Below, piece after piece: positions 1 to 10,317 of a stretch of DNA of 64,000 nucleotides (positions are counted from its first letter, which is position 1; the number at the start of each line of letters is the position of its first letter). The notes under the pieces are model-generated. The model was not told where the DNA came from and did not search any database. It worked only from the letters and a program-made list of their open reading frames with translations. The stretch spans positions 1 through 64,000 of the forward strand of contig JALRME010000003.1 of the NCBI GenBank assembly GCA_026120035.1, read 5' to 3'. The DNA comes from Coleophoma eucalyptorum. Taxonomy: Eukaryota; Ascomycota; Leotiomycetes; Helotiales; Dermateaceae. The translations under genes were made by a program, and so were the position numbers.

Positions 1-864
1 TGATCCTACTTTCGTATGGAAGTATAATCATATTGTGTTGTTGAGATATAGAATATTAAGTATAGTAAAGGCGACGCGTACTAGAAAGTGGTGCACTCGC
101 ATATATGGTGCACTCGCTTATAAGATACGTTATCCCTATATTGATTTAAACTATCTTGCGACGTTAATTATGAGCAACGATATCGACAACTATAGTTCTA
201 TCACTTCTAAGCGTCTTCTTTTGATGTTTGACTTTCACTACCCCTTGTCCTCCTCCTTCTGGGGTCTTTCCTTACCTCAAAAATTTTGTATTATTATGAT
301 ATATAGAGAAACGAGTTTCTTTTTTTACTTCGACAAGGGCAATTCAGCTCAATACCTAGTCGGCAAGAGTTCTAGTATTCTATATATATATCATCCACTT
401 TTAGTAGGTATAAGAATAGTATTAGTTTAGGTCAGCTATATTAATACTTTACCCTTTCCTCTGTCGATGAATTAGTTTTTACTACCAAAAACTAGAACCT
501 CTAGAGTCTGTCTAGCTGACGAAGAATTTGCTAGTTCTGTCTGATGATAGTAAACTGGTTGTATCATAAAATGTACATCACTAGGCCCGCTGGGGGGGGG
601 GGGTCAAAAATTCCAACGTGAAGAGTCTGTAGAATACCAATTTCTGGGACTGGTAGCTGGATATTATTGAAAGGCATTGTGGCTACTACTGGATGTTCTT
701 GAATAAGAGGATGATAGTAGGTACAGTAAAGCGAATCAACTAGGTTCCGTCCGACTTTCATCCCCCCCCCAAAACGACCACAAAAAAAAGCTTCCGCCGC
801 CCAAAAAAAAGTATATTTTCAGAAACCACCTCCAAAAGAGACAAAAAAGATGCCAATGGCTTAA
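1..864. other. AT-rich, gene-poor left edge
   Basis: The first 560 bases are strongly AT-rich and I recognise no gene in them. A 131-codon frame runs through 35-430 but its translation resembles no family I know and is low in complexity. TGGTGCACTCGC occurs twice (89-100 and 106-117). Around 592-603 there is a run of 12 G, and 762-815 holds C and A runs typical of intergenic fungal DNA. AT-rich flanks like this are often repeat-induced-point-mutated transposon remains, but I cannot name an element here. Confidence 0.4.
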
Positions 865-964
865 GGTCGTACCCGGGCTCGAACCGGGGATTCGGGAAGG
901 TCTGTTGAACAGATGATCTTGATATTATCAAAATCCCACGTGCTAACCGCTACACTATACAACC
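865..964 (-). tRNA. tRNA-Gln (UUG) with a 29-nt intron
   Basis: The minus strand folds as a tRNA. The 5' acceptor GGTTGTA pairs with the 3' TACGACC. The D arm is GTG-TAGCGGTTAG-CAC. The anticodon stem TGGGA pairs with TCCCG, allowing one T-G pair. The T arm is CCCGG-TTCGAGC-CCGGG. The anticodon loop reads TTTTGA before the interruption, giving anticodon TTG (Gln). A 29-nt intron (927..899) lies directly after position 37, the standard place for nuclear tRNA introns. The spliced product is 71 nt without CCA. The 5' half closely matches the yeast tRNA-Gln(UUG) layout. Confidence 0.9.
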
Positions 965-1630
965 TTTGGATGTATGCCCAGGCCATAATTTCAGTTTATG
1001 TAGATGGTGGTTGGTGGTGGGTACATCCTTTTTTTTTTTCCTGAAAAATTCTTCTGGGATGGATGGGAAGGAAGGGGGGGAGCAAAAAGTTAGTGATGAC
1101 ATCCCGGACCCACTGGGGTGGAGTGGGGACGCGGTTTGTCCACCGAGTGCTGTGAGGTAATAGCTGCAAATAGCTCCGGGAGAAGTCTGGATATGCATGC
1201 GTTTGATGCTAAAGTCTCATGCTTTCTCATTCTCCACATTGGGTGTTCTAGTGGGATCCTAACTGCTAAAGCCTCTTTAGCTTGTAGTTCTATCATGCAC
1301 CTCATAATAGGAATGAACATGATTCACGGACAAAACTACCAAAGCAGAGCAGAAAACTACGGCCAAATGTATTTTATGATTAGAATCTGCGTCATGGGCT
1401 AGGCTGATATTTGGATATATATATTTTCAAGCCCAGCGTTGAGCAGAGCAAAGTAGGCCGTTCTCCCATTTCTAATCACGTCTATACCACCTATTAAACC
1501 AGGATGCAGCCCGCACAACGCCGATCATACAATAGCAACCTTTAAAACACCAAACTAGCCAGCCGACCAGTCTTAATAATGTTCATGTTGGTACGTTGAG
1601 TACCCCTGTGAATACATAATACAAGGAGTT
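965..1630. other. Intergenic between tRNA-Gln and lipoyl synthase
   Basis: Contains a polypyrimidine run near 1028-1040 and short overlapping frames on both strands with no recognisable product. The right part is probably the 3' UTR of the lipoyl synthase gene. No other feature seen. Confidence 0.4.
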
Positions 1631-2923
1631 TTATACAACAGCCTTCTGCATGCCCGTGGCTTCGTCGCGTAAGATGGTCACGCCCTTGCGTTTCTTGAGC
1701 ACGTTCTCGATAAATGCTTCTCCAGCTTTGTACGAGCTTCGTACCAGAGGTCCACTGGCACAGTATAAAAAGCCCATGTCCAGAGCTCTTTGACGCCAGA
1801 GTTCGAAGCGCTCGGGTGTGATGTATTCTTCGACCTTCATGTGTCGCTTTGTAGGGCGCATGTATTGACCGAAAGTTACGACATCAACGTCAATCTTGCG
1901 GAGCTCTAAATGAACGGATTAGTACACATAAGCTGGAGGAAGTGAAACAAGCGTACCTCGTAGAGTTGCCCAGAGCTGCTCATCAGTCTCACCAAGACCA
2001 AGCATTATACTCGTCTTAGTGATCAGAGATGGAACCGCTTTCTTCGCAGCTTCGAGGACTGTCAAACTCTGTCTGAACTTTGCCCTTCTATCACGCACAA
2101 AAGGAGTCAACTCCTCAACGGTCTCCATATTATGTGCATACACATCCAGACCGCTTCTAGCTACCATAGCGACCATTTCCAAATCTCCCTGGTAATCTCC
2201 TGTAAGAGCCTCAACCAATATATCCGATTTCTTCTGCTTGATCTTCATAATGGTCTCTGTGAAATGGCGCGCACCACCATCAACCAAATCGTCTCTGTCG
2301 ACTGACGTCAGAACAACATATCCAAGACCCCAACGAGCCAAGGCCTCCGCTGTATGTTCTGGCTCATGGGGGTCTAATGGCGCAGGCGCTCTGTTGGTCT
2401 TAACACTGCAGAATCGGCACCCTCTTGTACACGTATCACCCATCAACATAATCGTCGCCGTCGCAGCACTCTTGTCTCCACCGCCCCAGCAGTCGGAGAT
2501 ATTTGGACATCTTGCCTCCTCACAAACAGTATGCAGATTCAAGCCTCGCAAATCCTTCTTGATCTTCTTGTAATTCGAGTTGTCGGGAATGGGAGTCTTC
2601 AACCACTCAGGTAGTCGTGTGATCTGCTTCTTCTTGCCGGCGGGCCCAACCATAGCTGTTCGTAATTCGAGCGCATCTTCGTTCGACAGAGCTTCCTCTT
2701 GCATGCCCATAAATTCGGTAAAGGAAGGTACGGCATTGAGCTTATCCTTGAAGTAGGTTGGGCGGCGTTTAGGTGTGAGATCCGTTGCGGAGGTTTCGGT
2801 GGCAAAGCATCGCGAGGCAGCTGGGGATGCCGAGAGCAATTGTCGGGAGCTCTGTCGTAACGATGATGTGTTCAGACACCTGAACCTGCTTAGGTTGGCT
2901 GCCATCGTCGCTGCGGATCTCAC
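1631..2923 (-). CDS. LIP5: Lipoyl synthase, mitochondrial (LipA/Lip5)
   Basis: Radical-SAM enzyme that inserts two sulfurs into octanoyl groups on E2 and H proteins in the mitochondrion. Two exons: complement(1957..2923) and complement(1631..1905), with a 51-bp intron starting GTACGC and ending TTTAG; the product is 413 aa, normal for fungi. The first ~40 residues are rich in Ser, Arg and Ala and look like a mitochondrial presequence. The auxiliary cluster cysteines are C134, C139 and C145 in [13 protein letters not shown]. The radical-SAM triad is C165, C169 and C172 in [16 protein letters not shown] follows near residue 310. The second exon carries the conserved [18 protein letters not shown] region and the C-terminal [13 protein letters not shown]. 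No neighbour is functionally linked. The start is the first Met ahead of the presequence. Confidence 0.96.
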
Positions 2924-4098
2924 GGGAGGAGAGGGAGGGGGAATTGGAGATAGGAGATGGTGAATGAGTGTTGGGATTACTCAGGAAGTTATCGACTGGT
3001 CGGCAGAAAATGTCAAGACCAGGGGCGCTTATCGGAGAAGCACGTGATATGATGAACCCGACGGATAACTCCTCTCGCTTAGAGCTTTTCCCGCAGAGGC
3101 GAGGAAGTTTTGTAGAATCCGCTATTGACAGTACCTTTTATGCTTCTTTTAAGTACGTCGCTACTTACAATATCGTGGGAAAACGCCGCGGTTGCGATTT
3201 GGATATTATGGCAGCACCAATCTCTCTCATACAATGAAAGCAATAGGAGCTCACAGCTGAGATGATCTTGGTAGGATTTCGATAAAGTATTTGTAGTTTC
3301 CTGGTAGTCTCCTGGTCCACCTAACTTTGCTTCAGATGCAGTAGACGACCTAAACGTGTAGAAAATAAATACGTAGGTAAAGTCCAGGGATAGTAAAGAC
3401 CATCCCTGCGTGCCGAAAAACCCTACGTTCTGGAAGAAATAATAGGTACCTTGACTTCACGTAGCTTAAAATCTGTGTGCACCTTAATATCTCTAATATT
3501 TTCTTATAAGTTTGTTCCGTGGCTACTCCTAGACACCTTGAGCCCTTCCTACTAGAAAATTCACGTTCGTATTATCGCTCTTACGCCTAATTTGCAAAAT
3601 GCGTCCTTTTATAGTGTAACAAACCTCCTCCACTATAGCGCAAACACGGGAACATACAAGTGGTGTAACGATATTCCAAATATATGCACATGCTGGTGGT
3701 GTAGCGATATACCAACACATGCATACGGTGTAACAATGTTACATCACGTGCAGGTGGTATATCGATGTTCCAACAATCACAATGCGTCACAGTAAATGAA
3801 GAACTTGACCTCTTCGCGATACCGACTAGCAGTGTACTTAGTGACTCAATGATTGTGTTCTTGTCAAGTATCTCCAACCCTACCCAGGATCAAGATATCA
3901 GGTGCCATCTTCCTACGGGCTAGTTAATGGAGAACAGGGCGGTGCATCATTCATGCCACGCATGTCGCTCAGTTCAGCCTCTGGTATTGACTCAGAATTC
4001 GCAGCATCGTACCTCCCATCTCAATCATTTCACTTTCCGTCCTTGCTACTCCCGTTTTTCTCCACTTCAACTAAGAAAATCCGTCTTCACTGCACAGC
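2924..4098. other. Intergenic, includes imperfect repeats
   Basis: Upstream of both the lipoyl synthase gene (minus) and the GATA/ubiquitin-like gene (plus), so it probably holds two divergent promoters. The middle part is AT-rich. Imperfect repeats at 3661-3775 are listed separately. No convincing coding sequence. Confidence 0.4.
3661..3775. repeat. Four imperfect ~29-36 bp direct repeats
   Basis: A motif of the form TGGTGTA-CGATATTCCAA-ATGCACATG recurs with variation. Starts are at about 3661, 3697, 3726 and 3755, so spacings are 36, 29 and 29. Each copy has a GGTGTA or GGTATA core, then a TAC or TTCC block, then a CATGC or CACGTG block. They lie in an intergenic region upstream of the GATA/ubiquitin-like gene. 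They could be a decayed minisatellite or clustered sites for a DNA-binding protein. Confidence 0.55.
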
Positions 4099-5821
4099 AT
4101 GTCGTTCGGCTGGTCAGCTGGAGATTGTTTTGCAGCCATTAATCTCATTATTGAAGTCTTCTCAAGCCTAAAGGATTCCGGAGGATCGCGATCAGAATTT
4201 CAAGAGCTTCTGCGTGAAATTAAGGGCCTTAAAATTGCAATTCAGCATATCGACGACCTGCAGGCCAGGTGCAGCAGCACTCCCTCCTCGAAGCTTATCG
4301 AGCTCAAATCGATTACCCTAGCCTGTCGAGTTCCACTCGAGGAATTCATCTTGAAGGTCAACAAATATGATAAGAGCCTAGGCTCGCATCCTCCTAAACG
4401 CAGGAGGATCATGCAAGATACTACGCGCAAGATACAGTGGCTTGGAATGAAGGACGACGTCTACAAGCTTCAGCATTATCTCGATACTCACATCGGGACA
4501 ATTAATATCCTCTTAGCCGAATATCAGCTGGATCTTTTAAGTCTTGCTTCGAATCAGGCTACTAGCGACAAGCTAGATATACAGTCATATCTACAAGCCA
4601 TCCAAGATGCGATCAATGCCACAAAGGCTAGCGCTTCGATCGATAAGCAAGATATCGAGTCGCATCTCCAAAAGATCCGAGAGGAGATCTGTTCTAACAT
4701 GCAGAAACTAGGATGCCATCTCTATCACCTTCGAGGTGCCGTTGATAGCACAGCCTCAAAGATTATTGACGCTACCACTAATATAGAATCACAGACTATA
4801 GCAGTGCGTCACAATACTTTCTTATTAAAAAGGGTACTTAGAGCTGTGCGGGGAAATTTTGGCACATTCTGGATGCCCGTAATCAACATTCTATCCAACG
4901 TCCGGTAAAGATTGGCATTCTTTCGTGTTTGAATAGACCTCACTTACTAATGCACTCAAAGCATTACCGTTGAGCAGATCTATACTATTGTATTAGACAT
5001 TCGCTCCTCTCTAACTGGTCCTGACCCCCGCTTCACGTGGTATCAAGTACCAGTCAAAGTTGAAGATGCATTGGGCCGCATTTTCCCAGTTCCTTCCGAA
5101 TACTCATTCTCGGAACTCGAAGGGATTATCCGGATGAAGTTTGTAAAAAGCCCTTGCTATGAAGAGGTTATCGCTGGGAACTACGAGCTTTCGAATAGCA
5201 AGAATAGTAAAGACGTTCTAACTGGTGATGACTCCGTAGCCCTCCTACCTGGTATGAGTATCGTCATGGCCATTATTGTAGACCGGCCGCTTTTACCTAC
5301 CACTTGCCCTATACCACAATGTGGCTCAACAGATACAGCCGCAGTTAAATGGGGTGGAAGGAAATGGTACATTCTACATAACTTCCAATAAGAAGCTGAA
5401 ATTGACTTGAATTAGTCTTGAATGCACCGTTTGGTTCGATGGAGCGAACAAAAAACGCAAACTGGAGGAAGTCAATTCTGACAGCGATAGCATCAGAAAA
5501 CGGATATTTGATCGAGATCCAATAAGGCGCCCAAAAGATGGTGCAATAACCTACGAGGTTTTTAAGAATGTTAGGTGTATTCAACTACATAGGAAAGGTC
5601 GAGCAGCTCCTCCCGGCCGCTGTCACTCCTGCAATCGTACACAGACTTCCGAATGGCGTCGTGGCCCCGAGGGTGCGAGGACACTTTGTAATGCCTGTGG
5701 TTTACGTTCGTGTCTCTTCTCCACATCATTCGCTCTTGTACTGATTTTAGTAGATTACGCCAAGTTGACGACGAAGATTATATTGAAACAATTGGGTGGT
5801 AACTTGAAGGAATCGAATTAA
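4099..5821 (+). CDS. Ubiquitin-like domain protein with C-terminal GATA-type zinc finger
   Basis: Four exons: 4099..4904, 4962..5366, 5416..5705, 5754..5821; introns of 57, 49 and 48 bp; 522 aa. The N-terminus (MSFGWSAGDCFAAINLIIEV) is the fungus-specific helical start common to predicted signalling proteins of filamentous ascomycetes, followed by helical segments to about residue 265. Residues ~300-378 (VKVEDALGRIFPVP to IIVDRP) match a fungal ubiquitin-like fold. A basic KKRKLEE patch follows. Residues 473-498 form a GATA finger, CX2CX18CX2C (CHSC...CNAC), with the typical W-R-R-G-P-G core. Splicing to the second TAG of the last acceptor gives NACGLHYAKLT, the family consensus, which strongly supports the exon joins. 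Likely a nuclear DNA-binding protein; the target is unknown. The CX2CX18CX2C spacing is one of the two usual fungal GATA spacings. Confidence 0.88.
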
Positions 5822-7091
5822 ACTGGCGAACCCATCCTAGGCCAGTTTGCTGTACTAATATATAAAATTTAGGGGTAACTAGATCAACGTTACTTGATGT
5901 TGTTAAGATCCAATTTCAAGAAGGTTTAATAGTCTTAAATAACCTTATAGGTTATATAAATACTATTGCGTGGGGTCACTGTAGGTGCATGAAAGTCCAA
6001 TTCATCGATGATGTCAAATTCAGAGTATTAAGGTAACATATTGGTGTTGAGGTTCTTCTGAACAACAACATCCTACTTGAATGGACGCGTCGCGTCATGA
6101 ATGTCATGTGACCTATTATCACATGATCTACAGGTCAATTACAACTAAGTGTAATCTTCCAACAAATACAACCCCTATAGCTTAAAACACCCTGTATAGG
6201 TCAACATACCCTCTAGAAGTGAATAGAATTGGAAGAAGCTTAAGAGCGTTGATGTTTCGGCTGACCGGTTTGATTATATTGACACAAGCTTAGTGCCGTT
6301 GCATGAGGATGTTGAATTGGGCGGTCTCTGAATGAAACGAGCCCTAATGTGCAAAATGGCCGGGGATGGGGAGGATTGGAACAACTGAATGGCAACTTTG
6401 TGCAGTATTCGAAAAATGGCTGCTGTAGACACTTCTGCAGTAACGCCACACTTAAAGGTGTATAATAAAATACGATTAGCGTGGCTGTGAATACATGGGC
6501 GATAAATCTTCTCCTACTTCTGTCTGGATAAATCCGGCAGGTAGGTTTTCTGGTGCTCTACATCTTCAAACCTTGCAGCTATATTCGAACTTAGAAGAAG
6601 CTCTATGACACGACCCCGAATCCTGGGGACGGGTCTATAATCATAATAGAGCAAGAGGTAACTGCTGGAGTAACTTTTGACGCTCCCAACAGGATGATCG
6701 ACAGTATTGCCAAAGTATAATATTTTATAAACTGCAAGTCGTGCGATCATAGAGAAATAGCTCAGGAACAATAGTAAACTAATTATAACTTTATATATTT
6801 ATGTGGTGGGGATTTAAATCTCCTGCACTATGAAGTCGTTCCAGCACATAGGAATGGACGTTAGACCCCCGGATATATGCCCCTTAATTCAGATATGTTC
6901 GGCCCTTTGCCTGTTTCCGCCCTCCAGCTAAGTGCCTGGATTGATACTAGCCCTAGCTCTAAATGCTTCTAAATTCTGAATCTTTTAGTGCACTGTTTAG
7001 TTGCAGCCTTTGCAACTTTTACTTCTATAAACTGTATCATGAAACTGACAATTTTGATTTCGTTAATTCGTTACTGAATCCTCGTGTTGAT
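5822..7091. other. AT-rich intergenic
   Basis: Mostly AT-rich with several short frames on the minus strand (6240-6449, 6514-6771) that resemble no family. Possibly the 3' UTRs of the flanking convergent genes plus decayed DNA. Nothing definite seen. Confidence 0.35.
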
Positions 7092-8138
7092 TCAGGGCTC
7101 TGCTATTACCGGTGTACTCTCGCGTGTCGAGGCAAGAGAGGAATGCAGAGAGATCTGCCGTAGTCTTGAGGTATAATCGTCGTCAAGCTCTGTACTCAAG
7201 CCGCCATCTTCACTCTCCGTCACGGCATCACCTCTCCATGAACTGTTGGACGGCAAACTGTCTAGATCCGAATGTGTGAAGGCTTGTGTTTCGCCAAAAT
7301 CCGGATTCTCAGCATCACTTCCTGCCAGATCACAAGCATTGGGCACCATCGCCATCTCCTCATCGCTATCCCTCTCTTCACTCACTTTCCTAAGCCCCCA
7401 AACTCCACCGCGCCTCGCAACCTTCCTCTCCATTTCGCCCTCCGTCGCACCATTATCAGGCACTATCACCTGCGCATTAATCTCTCCTTTGATCTTCTTC
7501 CCAACAAGTGAAGTAGTGAACCAGGTGAAAGAATCCGAGATCCTCCTGATAGGCGAGATTGGAGTGGGTGGTGTAATAATAATTTTTGTTTGTGTGGGAT
7601 GAAGATGGGTGGGAGGGTTTGACGAGCGCCAGGTATTGAGACTCGGGTATTGAGAGTGCTTTATTTTTGCGCTGCTGTTAGGTGGGTGAGAGCGAGGATG
7701 ATATGACGATCTAGATCCTGAAGAAGGCGGTTCGATGTCGAGTTCGTAGACAATATGATTCTGATTTACATCGTTCGCAAAGGAATGGGACACAGACAGA
7801 TCGAAGGTACTCGAATGTGTAGACGAAGGGAAGGTAAAATTCTCTTTAGATTCTAGTTCCTGAATTCTGTGCAAAGGAAGAACAGAAGAGGCACTCATAG
7901 ATGGACGCGCCATAAGTGGCGATTCTGCTGAAAAAGCATTGCGGCGAGCTTGATGGCGATATTGCCTCTGGTTTTGCCTGCGCCTTTTGTAAAAGAATAC
8001 AACCAAGAGCGTGATTATGGAGATAAGAATCACACTGCCAGCTGCGATCGCAGCTATGACTGGTGGTGAAATCGAGGCTGGGAGGGATCTACGAGTATGA
8101 GGGCTGACGGGTGGCATGTTTCGATTGTGGGTCTCCAT
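7092..8138 (-). CDS. Single-pass membrane protein, fungal, function unknown
   Basis: I chose the Met at 8138, giving about 348 aa; the frame stays open to 8258 and an upstream exon with an ectodomain cannot be excluded. A strong transmembrane segment (VIAAIAAGSVILISIITLLV) lies about 26-48 residues from this start and is followed by KRRRQNQRQYRHQARR, a stop-transfer signal. The rest is a long Ser/Pro-rich, probably disordered cytoplasmic tail with an acidic segment near the C-terminus. This layout (short Ser/Pro segment, one membrane helix, Ser-rich tail) is seen in fungal wall-sensor-like and uncharacterised plasma-membrane proteins. No enzyme motif is visible. Confidence 0.65.
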   Translation of the reverse strand: METHNRNMPPVSPHTRRSLPASISPPVIAAIAAGSVILISIITLLVVFFYKRRRQNQRQYRHQARRNAFSAESPLMARPSMSASSVLPLHRIQELESKENFTFPSSTHSSTFDLSVSHSFANDVNQNHIVYELDIEPPSSGSRSSYHPRSHPPNSSAKIKHSQYPSLNTWRSSNPPTHLHPTQTKIIITPPTPISPIRRISDSFTWFTTSLVGKKIKGEINAQVIVPDNGATEGEMERKVARRGGVWGLRKVSEERDSDEEMAMVPNACDLAGSDAENPDFGETQAFTHSDLDSLPSNSSWRGDAVTESEDGGLSTELDDDYTSRLRQISLHSSLASTRESTPVIAEP

Positions 8139-9108
8139 GTACCTGGATAACGGTGGGAACGGGACAAGTGATCGGAGTTCCAAGGATGGTATACCATTTC
8201 GCAAAAGGTTTGGTGAGCGATAAATGCAACAGCAAACTTCCAGAGAGAGGGCAAGCAAGATAATATATTGTGCAACACCTGCATCCCACTACAGTATTGC
8301 TTATGCTGTCTAAGCAAGAACCTTCCAGCGTTATAATTGTAATCGTATTACCATATACTATATTTTTCTTGGCCTTGTAAGGCTGAGCAGCTTACAGTTT
8401 GCTCACTGCCGTGCATTCTTTGCGCACGTATCTAATCTCGCCAATCACGCAGCTTATTGCCAGGCCATGTATGACATTTGCAAAGCCAGCCCCTCGGCAA
8501 CTCCGTCAGGCGTACCAATGAGAATGGTATCTTTGAAGCCACCGAATAACGCTCAATAGCCGGGAGTTATGCCACCGCAAGAACATAGGACGGTCTCCAC
8601 GATCTTGCATCTTGGAGGCGGGATTGCTAATGTTACGTGACATTGACTTCTGACATAAGTCATCTTTACGGGTGGCTGGTGTTATGATTCGGACCTTCAA
8701 CCATGTGGTTCTGCAGAGATACCTGAGGGATAAAGCCAACAGATTCTGCTGATTTCCTAGTGACAGAATAGATCACGGAGCTATCATATCCGTAACCTGA
8801 CAGGCGGATTTAAACATACGGCAGCAGTTTTATCCCTGGCTCTATACGCTGGAAACCGATAAGACTTATGGTGACGTCGTAACCGGTGACACATTAACCT
8901 AAGAGGATCTGAGATCGTGCAGCATGATTTTACAGCCCCGGATGGCGTTGTGTGGCTTGAACATAAGATATGAAGATGCGATCTAGCCCCCAGGAGCTGA
9001 AACTCAACCATCGCCAACAAGCCATCTTTGTTGTCCATATGGCGATACCTTCTGGCGATGCTTGCCTGTTGAAAATTATATGTTGCGTTAATCACCTGCA
9101 AGCGCCAT
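8139..9108. other. Intergenic
   Basis: Promoter side of the membrane-protein gene and 3' side of the FAR1-like gene. A 153-codon minus frame at 8784-9245 overlaps the end of the FAR1-like gene in another frame and has no recognisable features. Nothing else seen. Confidence 0.35.
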
Positions 9109-10317
9109 TCAAACTCCACCATTTGCAGCGCCATAAAACCCATGCCGAGACATGAGATGTTCAGTGTTCTCCCGGGTCGCGATGGCTGTTTCTTTGACGC
9201 TCTGAATAGCAGCCAAAAGAGCCTTGCCATCAACGGGGTCTGCATCTCGATCGAGATAAATCAAGACCGAATTCAAAAAAGGTAAGAGAACCTCTCGTGG
9301 AATCTGCGACCCAGCTGTTGTGCCCTCAACTAAGTGGCGAACATCCATCTTGATATGGGCCTTATGTTCACGATGATTCTCCGACTGTCGACCCAAGCTT
9401 GGCCAGCTCTTGTTGGGTACAGGTTGTGAGAACGCTTGCGGATTGCCATTTACAGGTACATCATAGACTTGAGATGGCATCATCGCTGATGCAGTGTCCA
9501 GGATTTGAATTGGTTGTTGCAGAGTACCGGTAGCAGGTGTATCTCCATTAGCATATGGACTTGAATATGTATTCGCAGGAGAAGTGCCAACCGGCGCGGC
9601 AACCCTACTCCATGTCGCAGTCGCAGTAGCGGTATCAGCCTTATCAGTTGTTGATGGTCGTTCTAAAGACTGCTTTGCATTTCCAACGTGTTGTCTGGTC
9701 ATATATTTCCCACCGGCAGCAGCAAGTGCACTTCCTCGTGGCTCGTTTATCAATGCTACTTCACGCAGTGCTTTGAATACCTCAGCCGGCATTTGCCCCT
9801 TCGCCACCTCCTCAGCAGCAGCGGTCTTGAGGAAAGAATTGATTTTGTACGAATCAGACTCGTCCAGCGTATGCGAATGTTCCCAATCCGATTCCTTCTG
9901 ACTCGAGTGATCGAAGAGGTAATGGTCAGGAATACCGGCAATGTTACGAAATAGCTTCGCCTTGACACGACAGCTACAGGTCCCGCCCTCTCTCCTCTTT
10001 CGTTTTGTGACGGGTGGCCCTGTTCTTGTTTGCGCACTCTCGTAGGTATTGCGCGCGAAGCGGCATGGGAGTCGGATACTTTCGAAGGTGACCTTTGGAC
10101 CTCCTACAATGTTCCCCCCCACGATGCCCTGGTACTGTTTGCACCATACATTGTCCACCAACGGCCAATAGCGATCAAAGACCTCGGCGCGCATGGAGAA
10201 TGGGACGGGCATTTCAAAGAGGAGCTTGCGCATGCGCTCGCAATCGGGGGGAAGTTGCTGCAGCGCTCGTATTCCTTGTGCAGCACCAGCGGGCGCAGGC
10301 GGGGGTGAGGACTCCAT
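9109..10317 (-). CDS. FAR1/MULE-like zinc-finger DNA-binding protein without transposase domain
   Basis: An intronless frame; I start it at Met 10317 (about 402 aa), which drops a hydrophobic 5' extension. The central part has the pattern of the fungal FAR1/WRKY-GCM1-like finger associated with Mutator-like elements: IRLPCRFAR, then a basic KRKRREGG block, then CSCRVKAKL, YLFDH and EHSHTLDESD with an HxH pair. The family-typical SFLKTAAAEEVAKGQMPAEV segment follows. The rest is low-complexity Thr/Pro/Ala sequence and a helical C-terminus (LLPFLNSVLIYLDRDADPVD). No DDE transposase or SWIM region follows, so it is either a domesticated factor or the DNA-binding half of a relic. The frame is intact, favouring domestication. 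The family call comes from pattern recognition only. Confidence 0.55.
   Translation of the reverse strand: MESSPPPAPAGAAQGIRALQQLPPDCERMRKLLFEMPVPFSMRAEVFDRYWPLVDNVWCKQYQGIVGGNIVGGPKVTFESIRLPCRFARNTYESAQTRTGPPVTKRKRREGGTCSCRVKAKLFRNIAGIPDHYLFDHSSQKESDWEHSHTLDESDSYKINSFLKTAAAEEVAKGQMPAEVFKALREVALINEPRGSALAAAGGKYMTRQHVGNAKQSLERPSTTDKADTATATATWSRVAAPVGTSPANTYSSPYANGDTPATGTLQQPIQILDTASAMMPSQVYDVPVNGNPQAFSQPVPNKSWPSLGRQSENHREHKAHIKMDVRHLVEGTTAGSQIPREVLLPFLNSVLIYLDRDADPVDGKALLAAIQSVKETAIATRENTEHLMSRHGFYGAANGGV

Noticed and set aside
35..430. 131-codon frame in the AT-rich left edge
   Set aside because: Translation is low in complexity with no motif, and the DNA is AT-rich; no support for a gene.
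8784..9245. 153-codon minus frame
   Set aside because: Overlaps the C-terminus of the FAR1-like gene in another frame and has no features.
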